Positions 6,235-14,283 of a stretch of 17,201 nucleotides of DNA are shown one piece after another. Each line of letters begins with the position of its first letter. The first letter of the stretch is position 1. Both the position numbers and the translations under genes were made by a program. The stretch is from Gammaproteobacteria bacterium. GTDB taxonomy: Bacteria > Pseudomonadota > Gammaproteobacteria > UBA6429 > Thiohalophilaceae. The stretch is taken from contig QILH01000121.1 of assembly GCA_003233255.1 (NCBI GenBank), positions 1 through 17,201 of the forward strand, read 5' to 3'. The notes below the pieces were generated by a model, which was given only the letters and a program-made list of their open reading frames with translations, did not search any database and was not told the origin of the DNA.

Positions 6235-8073
6235 GTGTCTAAACCGCTCGGCCTGGACATACCTGAACTCGAGAAGCCGAGTAAGGACAATTTCGACCTG
6301 CGCCCCAAACAGGTGGACGCCTGGCTGGACAGCCTGCCGCGCGCCAACATTGGTGAAACCGCACGGCGCGTATTTGAGACCCTGGTCGAAACCAATCGTT
6401 ATCGTTACCCATATCAAAACCGAATGTACTTCCTGGACGCCGCACGCGAGACTGTTTTATACGTAACCGATGCGATGAAACGGCATTTTGTCGGCGTCAA
6501 TGCCCCTCTACCCAGCAAAAATTTAAAAATAGTCTCCGCCACCCGAGAGATCCATCATGCCATGGCGATTGGTTATATGATCGCAATCGAGGGCTATCTT
6601 GATCACAACCTGTTTTTTTCCGACACCAAATTACTGGCCAATATGATGCAACGTTGTCTGTCAGCCTTAGGTAGAGTATTGCTAACCAGTTACCAGACGT
6701 ACACTCCCTACCCCAACCATGTCTGGTCACAGATTCACAAGCTTTACCTTGCCGCCGAACAACAAAAATTATTAACCATTACCATCATTGATAACCAAAA
6801 TGTACATAACGTTAAAACCAATATTAATTCTGAATACATGCGCATTTTATTAACTGCCTTAACGTCCCCCTATAAATTACGCCATGGTGAGGCCGGCAAG
6901 GTTCACTCCGTGCTGGAACGATGGACCCATAAAAGCAAACTCAAAACAACCGATAATATCACCCGCTCGAGTTCGTTGTTTGGTGTTAATCTGGCTTCGG
7001 ATGATCCGCCGCGATCCTATTCCATCACCAATAAAGAAGAAGAATCGGATTTTTTACGCGTATTGGACAGCACCTCGCTGACCAAGGCAATCCGCAAAGA
7101 TCTCAAACATGGTTTTAAGACCGGTGAAACCACCATCACCAGTATCGATATAAATCGTCCGGATCTGTCTCAGGATTTGATGAAACGGTTATTGATTGCC
7201 TGGTGTGTGATACCCAAACGAAATTATCCTCGCACCGACATTGAAGAATCCGTTCACATCACGCTGGGCTTAACCGCGACCCATCAAGTCATTATATCCG
7301 GTAGCAAAAAAGACAATGCGTACGCTAGCCAGACCGACATAACATCGGAACAGGATATCTTTGATCAAACAGCACAATATAAATCTAATAACATAAGCCA
7401 TTCAGAAACAGATGCACAACCGGATGTGTGGGAAATGATCTATTTCCCGGATGGCAACAATGGCCTGGAATTGCTCGAAGAAAAATTTAATACCGAACAG
7501 GTCATGGATAAACCTGTCCTGGCCAAAAAACAACAGGCCGAAACCTGGCTCATCCTCAATGAAAGCGCCCGTGGCTATTGTGTAAGAACCATTAGCGAAA
7601 CCCGAAATCGTGCTCAGGTAGGTGAGCTAGTCGGAGTGCGCCGACAAATCACCCACGCGGCCTGGAAATGGGGCGTTGGGGTCATTCGCTGGATGCAGTG
7701 CGACACCACGAGCGGCTTGATGTTAGGTATTGAAATGCTAACCCCCGATGCCGCCGCTATCGGCTTACGCGTCGTGAGTAATGCCAAACACGATTATCAA
7801 CGAACCTTGATGCTGCCCGAACTGCAAGTGGTTAACCAACCCACGTCATTAATCACCACGGCCGTACCCTATCGTATTGGTCATAAATTAGTCATTAATA
7901 TATTAGGCAAGGAAATTCTGGTTAAACTCAATAAGCAAGTACAAAACACAGGGCTTTTTGCCCAATTTCAATTTGAGATCATGGACGAACAAGGCGCGGT
8001 TGTACGCGGTGAAATTGATGATGAAGACACTGGTGATAACCCCGATTTTTCAGGGGTCTGGAATTCTATTTAA
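6235..8073 (+). CDS. Large helical protein with C-terminal degenerate PilZ-like domain
   Basis: This is a 612-aa cytosolic-looking protein with no signal peptide or membrane segment. Roughly the first 250 residues are helix-rich and unassigned (ARRVFETLVETNRYRYPYQNRMYFLD, then HHAMAIGYMIAIEGYLDHNLFF). The C-terminal part carries a PilZ-like barrel: N442-E-S-A-R-G447 matches the PilZ [D/N]xSxxG motif, followed by VGELVGVR, WGVGVIRWMQ and LMLGIEMLTPDA strands. The Arg-rich RxxxR that normally precedes this motif and grips c-di-GMP is not visible (KKQQAETW stands in its place), so ligand binding is uncertain. The likely start is GTG 6235, with GAGG at 6221-6224; a TTG at 6207 opens only an 11-codon frame. 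The FimX-like gene follows in the same direction, suggesting a shared c-di-GMP or surface-motility context. The exact role is unknown. Confidence 0.65.
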   Translation: MSKPLGLDIPELEKPSKDNFDLRPKQVDAWLDSLPRANIGETARRVFETLVETNRYRYPYQNRMYFLDAARETVLYVTDAMKRHFVGVNAPLPSKNLKIVSATREIHHAMAIGYMIAIEGYLDHNLFFSDTKLLANMMQRCLSALGRVLLTSYQTYTPYPNHVWSQIHKLYLAAEQQKLLTITIIDNQNVHNVKTNINSEYMRILLTALTSPYKLRHGEAGKVHSVLERWTHKSKLKTTDNITRSSSLFGVNLASDDPPRSYSITNKEEESDFLRVLDSTSLTKAIRKDLKHGFKTGETTITSIDINRPDLSQDLMKRLLIAWCVIPKRNYPRTDIEESVHITLGLTATHQVIISGSKKDNAYASQTDITSEQDIFDQTAQYKSNNISHSETDAQPDVWEMIYFPDGNNGLELLEEKFNTEQVMDKPVLAKKQQAETWLILNESARGYCVRTISETRNRAQVGELVGVRRQITHAAWKWGVGVIRWMQCDTTSGLMLGIEMLTPDAAAIGLRVVSNAKHDYQRTLMLPELQVVNQPTSLITTAVPYRIGHKLVINILGKEILVKLNKQVQNTGLFAQFQFEIMDEQGAVVRGEIDDEDTGDNPDFSGVWNSI

Positions 8074-8107
8074 CGGGTTAACGTCACAGTTTACTGGACT
8101 AGATTGC

Positions 8108-8135
8108 TCAAGTTGATCAAAAAAAATGCCGATAG
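8108..8135 (+). promoter_or_regulatory. Candidate sigma-28 (FliA)-type promoter upstream of the FimX-like gene
   Basis: TCAAGTTG (8108-8115) and GCCGATAG (8128-8135) resemble the FliA boxes TAAAGTTT and GCCGATAA, with 12 bp between them instead of 11. The -10 matches seven of eight bases. It ends 118 bp before the GTG start and lies in the 180-bp gap after the PilZ-like gene. The rest of that gap shows no other clear element apart from AGGA at 8243-8246, the likely ribosome-binding site. GCCGATA also occurs by chance in coding DNA here, so this is tentative. Confidence 0.35.
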
Positions 8136-8253
8136 TTTATACAGCAATATAAATGGGGCATTGCTTGCCAATACCCATTAAAATAAGCTACGTTCGGCCT
8201 CGCTTTCACAAGGGTGTTAACAATAAAAGGGGCATGCCCAACAGGATGTTTTT

Positions 8254-10335
8254 GTGAGCAATGAAAATATATTAAGACTACTAACCGTATTCGATGCCTC
8301 TGAAGAGGCTGAAGTGCTGATTAACGCCTTGCGCAATGCGGGCCATATCGTGCGCGACATTCGTGTTGAAGGCGACGAAGACATGACCACGGCGCTGGAT
8401 GAAAATCCCATCGACATCATTCTCTGTAAACTCAAAATGCCTCACTTCACAGCCAAACAGGCGGTTGAAGTTTTATCGCGTTTCGGCCGAGACATTCCAT
8501 TGGTTGTGATTACGCTACCTGGAAAAGAGCCGGCAGCAATTGAAACGTTAAAAGCCGGTGCGCGTGATGTTTGCGGGGAAGATCAAACGGATCGTTTAAG
8601 ACACATCGTCAAACGTGAAGTTGCAGATTTACATGAACGGCGCAGCCATCGACGCTGTGAGCTCATGTTGCGCGAAACAGAAAAGCGCGCCAAGGCTCTT
8701 ATTGACAGTTCACGTGATGCGATTGCCTATGTACACGATGGTATGCACATCTATGCGAATAAAGCCTATTTAAAGATGTTTGCCTATGAGGATATCGATG
8801 ATGTGATGGGCATGCCGATTATGGATATGGTGAGCAGCGATGATCATGTCCACCTGAAAGAATTTTTACGCGGTTATGCCAAAGGCGAGTCGATGGATAG
8901 CCAGTTAACGGTCCATGGCCAGAAAACCAATAGCGAAAAATTTAAAATTAAAATGGAATTTTCACCCGCCAGTTACGAAAGCGAATCCTGTACCCAGATT
9001 ATTATTCGCGATAATGCCAATAGCAAAGAACTGGAACAAAAACTCAGCGCCATGAGCCAACTTGATTTGCTTACGGGCTTGTATAACCGAAACTTTTTCA
9101 TGGATCATCTGGATCAATTTATCAGTCGCGCAGTAGAAGATCAGGCCAGAGGCGCCGTGATTTATATATCACTCGATAAATATCAGGATGTACGTTCTGA
9201 ACACGGCATCAGCGCCAGCGATCATATGCTCACTGATATCGCCCTGCTACTAAAAGACAAACTCGCCAACTTTGGAATGTTAGCCCGCTTTGAGGGGCCG
9301 GTATTTATCCTGTTGGCGCAAAACACCGATGTAAAACAGATAAAAAAGATTTCACGCGCTATCTGTAAAATTATTGCCGAACATTTTGCTGATATTGGCG
9401 GCAAAACGGTTCAGTCAACGGCCAGTATCGGCATAACCGTGCTTAATGAAACCACCTCAAACGGCCATGATTGTATTTCCCGTGCTGAAAAAGGTTGCCT
9501 GATTGCCCATAAAGAAGGGGGAAATAATTATCATATTTATAATCCCGCTATCGAAGAAATGGCCGAGCATGAACAAGCTGACGTCTGGTCTGCTCGAATT
9601 AAAACCGCGCTAAAAGAAAACAAATTTAATTTATTATTCCAGCCGATCGTAAGCCTGCACGGCGAACCGGGCGCACATTACGAAGTATTGCTGCGAATGA
9701 ATGACGAAGCGGGTAACAAGATTCCACCAGATGAATTTATTCCGGCCGCCGAACAGGCCGGATTAATGAATTTTGTCGATCGTTGGGTAATGGTTAACTC
9801 TTTTTTAATGTTATCTAAACTGCACAAAGAAGGAAAAAAGACGCGGTTGTTTATAAAACTGTCCAGTGCGTCATTGACCGACCCGGAATTTTTATCCTGG
9901 TTACGCGATCGAATCAATACTCTGAAGCTGGATGCCGATAGCCTGGTGTTTGAAATCAGCGAAGAAACCGCATTGAATTTTCTCAAACAGGCCAAGGTCG
10001 TGGTCAGTGGCCTGAACGAATTACATTGCCGCACCACGCTGGAAAACTTTGGCATGGAGCAAAACACCTATCAATCACTGAAGCATTTAAAAGTTAACTA
10101 TATTAAAGTTCATATGAAGTTGATTCACGGCCTGGCGCAGAGTGTTGAAAATCAGGATAGAGTGAAAAGTATTGCCGAACATGCCAACGCAAAAAATATT
10201 CAAACTATTGCCGCCTTTGTCGAAGACGCCAATTCACTTGCGGTATTATGGCAATGTGCGGTTGATTTTATTCAGGGTTATTTCCTCCAACACCCAAACA
10301 AGGAAATGAATTTCGACTTCGAAGAAGGCGTTTAA
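8254..10335 (+). CDS. fimX: FimX-like protein: degenerate REC-PAS-GGDEF-EAL c-di-GMP effector
   Basis: The 693-aa domain order is receiver-like (about 1-125), PAS (about 145-255), GGDEF (about 265-425) and EAL (about 440-690). The catalytic signatures are all altered. The receiver phospho-Asp position is K59 (LCKLKMP). The GGDEF loop reads E347-G-P-V-F. EAL reads E477-V-L, DDFG reads E597-N-F-G, and the later catalytic Asp is H620 (YIKVHMKLI). D271-LLTGLYNR, typical of GGDEF domains, is kept. P. aeruginosa FimX has the same order, nearly the same length (691 aa), an EVL motif and an inactive GGDEF; it is a c-di-GMP receptor that controls type IV pili. That points to an effector rather than a cyclase or phosphodiesterase. 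The start is GTG 8254, with AGGA 7 nt upstream. The stop overlaps the convergent DUF1015 gene by 4 bp. Orthology to FimX is likely but not proven. Confidence 0.75.
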   Translation: MSNENILRLLTVFDASEEAEVLINALRNAGHIVRDIRVEGDEDMTTALDENPIDIILCKLKMPHFTAKQAVEVLSRFGRDIPLVVITLPGKEPAAIETLKAGARDVCGEDQTDRLRHIVKREVADLHERRSHRRCELMLRETEKRAKALIDSSRDAIAYVHDGMHIYANKAYLKMFAYEDIDDVMGMPIMDMVSSDDHVHLKEFLRGYAKGESMDSQLTVHGQKTNSEKFKIKMEFSPASYESESCTQIIIRDNANSKELEQKLSAMSQLDLLTGLYNRNFFMDHLDQFISRAVEDQARGAVIYISLDKYQDVRSEHGISASDHMLTDIALLLKDKLANFGMLARFEGPVFILLAQNTDVKQIKKISRAICKIIAEHFADIGGKTVQSTASIGITVLNETTSNGHDCISRAEKGCLIAHKEGGNNYHIYNPAIEEMAEHEQADVWSARIKTALKENKFNLLFQPIVSLHGEPGAHYEVLLRMNDEAGNKIPPDEFIPAAEQAGLMNFVDRWVMVNSFLMLSKLHKEGKKTRLFIKLSSASLTDPEFLSWLRDRINTLKLDADSLVFEISEETALNFLKQAKVVVSGLNELHCRTTLENFGMEQNTYQSLKHLKVNYIKVHMKLIHGLAQSVENQDRVKSIAEHANAKNIQTIAAFVEDANSLAVLWQCAVDFIQGYFLQHPNKEMNFDFEEGV

Positions 10336-11570
10336 TCCAGCACATGTGAAATCAGGCCATCGGCTAATTTTGGTTCAAACCAGGTCGACTTGGGCGGCAT
10401 CACTTCTTCTGCATCGGCCACGGCCATTAAATCCGATAACAGGGTTGCATGCAGCGCAAACGCAACCTGCATCTCGCCACTATCAACCCGTTTCTCCAGT
10501 TCGCCCAGGCCACGAATACCGCCAACAAAATCGATGCGTTTATCACGGCGTGGATCATCAATAGCCAAAATCGGGGTGATGAGATTATTTTGCAATAAAC
10601 TCACATCCAGTCGGCCAACGGGATCATCTTTTGGAATTAACTTATCTTTAATTGTTAACCGATACCACTGCTTATCCAGATACATACCAAATACCGTCGG
10701 CTTTTCCGGTTTTACTTTTTGCTCCGATGTTTGTATCTCAAAATTCTCAGCACATTGTTTGAGAAATTCATCATCCGCTAAACCATTTAGATCTTTAATC
10801 ACACGATTGTAGTCCAGGATCATCATCTGATTGTCCGGAAATATCACGGTTAGAAAATAATCGTGGTTCTTATCGCCACTGGTTTTTTTACCTTTGTTGC
10901 GTAATGCTGCCACCCGTGATGCCGCCGCGGAGCGGTGATGCCCATCGGCAATATATAGACAGTTCATTGCTTCAAATGTTGTGGTTAGAGTATCGATATC
11001 GTTCTCATCATCAACCACCCAGATCGTATGCTGCACCCCGTCATCGGCGGTTAAATCATATAACGGTGTTTGTTCCATCACCTGATTCACAATGCCATCA
11101 ACCGTATTGTCCTGTCGATAAGTCAAAAATACCGGCCCGGTTTGCGCATTTAATGCATCGATTTGATTAACTCGATCATCTTCTTTTTCTGGCCGGGTAT
11201 ATTCATGTTTACGAATTCGATTCGAGTCATAATCTTTTACCGAAGCAACGGCCACCAAACCGGCCTGTTCATGCCCGTTCATATCGTGGCGATACGCATA
11301 ATAAACCGGTTTATTTTCACGAATTAAAATTTCTTCGCTGACTAAGCGGGCCAGATTCTCAGCGCCCTTTTGATAAACACTGGCGTCAAACGGATCGGTT
11401 CCCACCGGTAAATCTATTTCAGGTTTTGAAATATGCAAAAAACTGTATGGTCGACCCGCCACACGCTGACGTGCCTCGTCGGTATTTAAAACATCATAAG
11501 GGGGGGCAACCACCTCGGTTGCAAACTCAACTTTAGGCCGCAGACCACGCAATGGACGAATTAATGACAT
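10332..11570 (-). CDS. DUF1015 family protein of unknown function
   Basis: This is a 412-aa soluble protein of the DUF1015 family. The N-terminus IRPLRGLRP...VVAPPYDVLN, the middle IRKHEYTRPEKEDDR (about 119-133) and the hallmark IADGHHRSAAA (A208-R213 core) are all present. Family function is not established. The DGHHR motif recalls nucleotide-binding motifs of ParB/sulfiredoxin-fold kinases, so a small-molecule kinase-like activity is a guess only. A good Shine-Dalgarno (AGGAG) sits 5 nt before the ATG at 11568-11570. The gene lies 47 bp downstream of the HtpX-like protease gene on the same strand, probably in one transcript. Its TAA shares the TTAA at 10332-10335 with the stop of the convergent FimX-like gene. 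No defects seen. Confidence 0.85.
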   Translation of the reverse strand: MSLIRPLRGLRPKVEFATEVVAPPYDVLNTDEARQRVAGRPYSFLHISKPEIDLPVGTDPFDASVYQKGAENLARLVSEEILIRENKPVYYAYRHDMNGHEQAGLVAVASVKDYDSNRIRKHEYTRPEKEDDRVNQIDALNAQTGPVFLTYRQDNTVDGIVNQVMEQTPLYDLTADDGVQHTIWVVDDENDIDTLTTTFEAMNCLYIADGHHRSAAASRVAALRNKGKKTSGDKNHDYFLTVIFPDNQMMILDYNRVIKDLNGLADDEFLKQCAENFEIQTSEQKVKPEKPTVFGMYLDKQWYRLTIKDKLIPKDDPVGRLDVSLLQNNLITPILAIDDPRRDKRIDFVGGIRGLGELEKRVDSGEMQVAFALHATLLSDLMAVADAEEVMPPKSTWFEPKLADGLISHVLD

Positions 11571-11617
11571 ACTTACTCCTGAATATATTTAGCCGCGCAT
11601 TCTAAGTGAAATTGTTG

Positions 11618-12475
11618 CTATGAGCCAATCGCCTGCAAAGCATTGATTCGTTGGGCCAAACTCGGGTGCGATAACCCACTGACCGGACGTTTCAGCCATT
11701 TCAGGAGAAGGTTTGTATCGTTGCCGGGCAACCAGGTTGAACGCGAAAGGAAATTGGGGTGCTGAAAAAAACTACCGTGCAGGCAGCGCAGCACCTGTAA
11801 ATATTGTTGCTTACCAATCATCCCGGCCGCGTAGTGATCGGCTTCATATTCCCATTGGCGGGTAACAAACATCACCAGGATACTCGTAAAAGGAAAACAG
11901 AGGAATAAAACCAGACTGTTCAATTGAATAAGTCGGTTTCGAAACTGAGTAAATCCGGTAAATATCCAGAAAATAACGGCTAACAAAAATGCAATCGGGA
12001 TGGTTATCCCAGCGGTCATGCCTTGCACAAAGGTTAATATACTCGCATGCCCTTTGGCAATATGGCTAATCTCATGAGCCAGAACCGCTTCGACTTCATC
12101 CTGGGTTAAAGCGGAAAAGATCTGACTATGTAACAACACGTAACCTCGTCCAAAAATACTATCCAGAGCAAAGGCATTTATACCAACCGTATTCAATATG
12201 CAAATTTCAGGTTGAACGATATTGGCGCGCATGGAAAGTTGTTGGTTCATCACCGCTAGCCACTGAATGCGGATCGAACGATCCGGTGAATACAACTGGC
12301 TGACCCAGTTCAGAGCAACGCTAAAACCAATCCCGGTTAGCGTCATGAGCAGGAGAATAACCAGGCCGATGGTCGTCAGAACCGAAAAGGAAAAAAAATA
12401 CAATATCAATACCACATGGACATAGATGCTGAAAATACAGGCAAATAAGATCATCAGTTTGTTGGTCTGGCTCAC
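11618..12475 (-). CDS. HtpX-like M48 family membrane zinc metalloprotease
   Basis: This is a 285-aa inner-membrane protease with four predicted membrane segments: two N-terminal (about 7-30 and 33-55) and two after the active site (about 147-173 and 186-206). The zinc motif is H134-E-I-S-H138, with the third ligand probably E209 in RQWEYEADHYAAG. NAFAL before the motif and SHPSLAQRINAL at the end also match HtpX. HtpX-type enzymes degrade misfolded membrane proteins under stress. The start is GTG 12473-12475 with no convincing Shine-Dalgarno; an ATG at 12452-12454 would shorten it by seven residues and also lacks one. The DUF1015 gene follows. The adenylate cyclase gene is divergent across 227 bp. 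It may be a paralogue rather than the main HtpX. Confidence 0.87.
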   Translation of the reverse strand: MSQTNKLMILFACIFSIYVHVVLILYFFSFSVLTTIGLVILLLMTLTGIGFSVALNWVSQLYSPDRSIRIQWLAVMNQQLSMRANIVQPEICILNTVGINAFALDSIFGRGYVLLHSQIFSALTQDEVEAVLAHEISHIAKGHASILTFVQGMTAGITIPIAFLLAVIFWIFTGFTQFRNRLIQLNSLVLFLCFPFTSILVMFVTRQWEYEADHYAAGMIGKQQYLQVLRCLHGSFFQHPNFLSRSTWLPGNDTNLLLKWLKRPVSGLSHPSLAQRINALQAIGS

Positions 12476-12522
12476 ATTCTAATCCCATTATTTAAATATT
12501 CTTAAAACTCGGCCTATTGCAG

Positions 12523-12538
12523 TGTGACCGAGGTCATG
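12523..12538. promoter_or_regulatory. Candidate CRP (cAMP receptor protein) binding site
   Basis: TGTGA-CCGAGG-TCATG fits the CRP consensus TGTGA-N6-TCACA at eight of ten half-site bases, and its core TGACC-GA-GGTCA is a perfect inverted repeat. It lies between the divergent protease (start 12475) and the adenylate cyclase (start 12703). It is about 170 bp from the cyclase ATG, far enough upstream for activation or repression of either promoter. No clear -35/-10 pair was found in this 227-bp gap; a TATTAT at 12624-12629 is a weak -10 option. Confidence 0.45.
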
Positions 12539-12702
12539 TTTTATCTAGACTTTCTCGTTATCAGACCCTCAATACACGATAACTATATTTAAGAAGTAGT
12601 TAATATCCTCCCGGACGACATGATATTATAGCCAGCTAAGACCCGTCAGGATCAATTATTGCTTCACTTTCAATAGTTCTATAAATCACCCAAAGGCCCG
12701 CT

Positions 12703-14283
12703 ATGCCCCAGGAACACCCTCAAGATCAGCCAATTCAACCGCTTCAGAGCGACCGCCGTGCGACGGATCATGCAACCACTGCCGCTGTACCAACAATTTT
12801 AGAGAGGGCAAAGGCCTTTATAGTGCGTTTAGGGCCAAAACAGGTGCCGATCGCCTATAAACTCGCCATAATTCTGACGGTGTTGATTGTTTCTGGAATG
12901 GGCTTGTTGGGGCTGATGATCGTGTCCAACCAGTCAAATTTACTACGCGCGCAGATCAATGAATTTGGTCAAACCATGGTGGATCATCTTGCCGAGTCGT
13001 CAAAAGAGCTCGTTCTATCAGATGATATTCTAAGTCTTATGGTGCTGGTGAGTAATCTTGGCAAGAATGAAAATGTTCTCGGTGCCGTCATTTACTCGCA
13101 CGATGGCAAGGTGCTGGGGCATTCCGGCCGACTCCCCGTGCATGACATCAACAAGATGTATGAGTTGTCCAGCAAAATCGATAACAAACACTTTGCAATT
13201 GAATGGGCGGATAATGACGAAGCAAATAATTCTCTCGAAGTCATTTCATTCATTACCCCGATTAAATATCAGAACCTGATCGCCGGGCACGCCTTGATCA
13301 CCTATAGTAAATCATCCTTATCCCAATCGCTGCATGAAACCGTAAGGGCCATTACCGGTGCCACTCTGTTTATGATTATACTCGGCATCATAACGGCCTT
13401 CTTTGCTGGTAAAAGATTATCGCGTCCTATCTACGATTTAATGGATGCCAGCCGAGCGATTCATGCGGGTGATTATACGTTTCGACTGCCCGAACATCGT
13501 AACGATGAAATCGGCTATCTGATCAGTGCCTACAACACCATGGCCAACGGTCTGCTTGAAAAGAAACAGGTAGAAAGCGCCTTTTCGCGTTTTGTCTCTG
13601 TCAAGGTTGCTAAACAGATTATGGAAAACCTGGACGGTGTTTCACTCGGAGGCAAACGAGTTCAGGCAACCGCATTATTTGCCGATATCGTTGGATTTAC
13701 TTCCATGTCTGAACGTTTGCCAGCGGAAGAAGTCGCAACCTTACTGAACGAATATTTCCGTTACATCAACATGGCCAGTAAGCTCTATCACGGCACAGTT
13801 GATAAATACATGGGCGACTGCGCGATGATAGTATTCGGTGCCCCGGAAGAAGACAAAGATCATAAATTTAACGCGGTGCTGTGTGCCGTTATGATTCAAC
13901 GCATGGTCGATCGGTTGAACTTGAATCGTATTCAACAGAGCAAAGAAGCCATTCATTTTCGAATTGGATTAAACAGCGGTGAGATGCTCGCAGGAAACAT
14001 GGGATCAGATGAACGCATGCAATATACCGTGGTGGGTGAATCCGTTAACCTGGCCGCCCGTCTGCATTCCTGCGCGGAACGCGGACAGGTCATTGTCACC
14101 GACTTTTTTGTAAAAGATCCTGACGTACAATGGCTGGTATTAGCACACCGCCATAAATCGATACGCCTGCGTGGCATTACCGAACCGGTCACCACCTATG
14201 TATTAACCGATGTTAAAGCAGAATACAGCCAGATTATTAATGATCAACTTGATGATATGTTAGCTACTCAGAATGTCGCATGA
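12703..14283 (+). CDS. Membrane class III adenylate cyclase with periplasmic sensor and HAMP domain
   Basis: The 526-aa protein has an N-terminal cytoplasmic tail (1-52), TM1 (about 53-75), a periplasmic domain of about 140 residues with a PAS/Cache-like strand (LGAVIYSHDGKVLGHSG), TM2 (about 217-236), HAMP (about 237-290), and a class III cyclase domain from about 300. Catalytic residues are complete: metal Asp D328 (FADIVGF) and D372 (KYMGD), adenine-selecting K368, and transition-state N449 and R453 (VNLAAR). The second base-selecting position is T442 (QYTVVG), the Lys/Thr pair of class IIIb enzymes, some of which respond to bicarbonate. It should make cAMP in response to a periplasmic signal; the ligand is unknown. 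The lipoprotein gene overlaps its stop by 4 bp. No strong Shine-Dalgarno precedes the ATG. Confidence 0.92.
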   Translation: MPQEHPQDQPIQPLQSDRRATDHATTAAVPTILERAKAFIVRLGPKQVPIAYKLAIILTVLIVSGMGLLGLMIVSNQSNLLRAQINEFGQTMVDHLAESSKELVLSDDILSLMVLVSNLGKNENVLGAVIYSHDGKVLGHSGRLPVHDINKMYELSSKIDNKHFAIEWADNDEANNSLEVISFITPIKYQNLIAGHALITYSKSSLSQSLHETVRAITGATLFMIILGIITAFFAGKRLSRPIYDLMDASRAIHAGDYTFRLPEHRNDEIGYLISAYNTMANGLLEKKQVESAFSRFVSVKVAKQIMENLDGVSLGGKRVQATALFADIVGFTSMSERLPAEEVATLLNEYFRYINMASKLYHGTVDKYMGDCAMIVFGAPEEDKDHKFNAVLCAVMIQRMVDRLNLNRIQQSKEAIHFRIGLNSGEMLAGNMGSDERMQYTVVGESVNLAARLHSCAERGQVIVTDFFVKDPDVQWLVLAHRHKSIRLRGITEPVTTYVLTDVKAEYSQIINDQLDDMLATQNVA

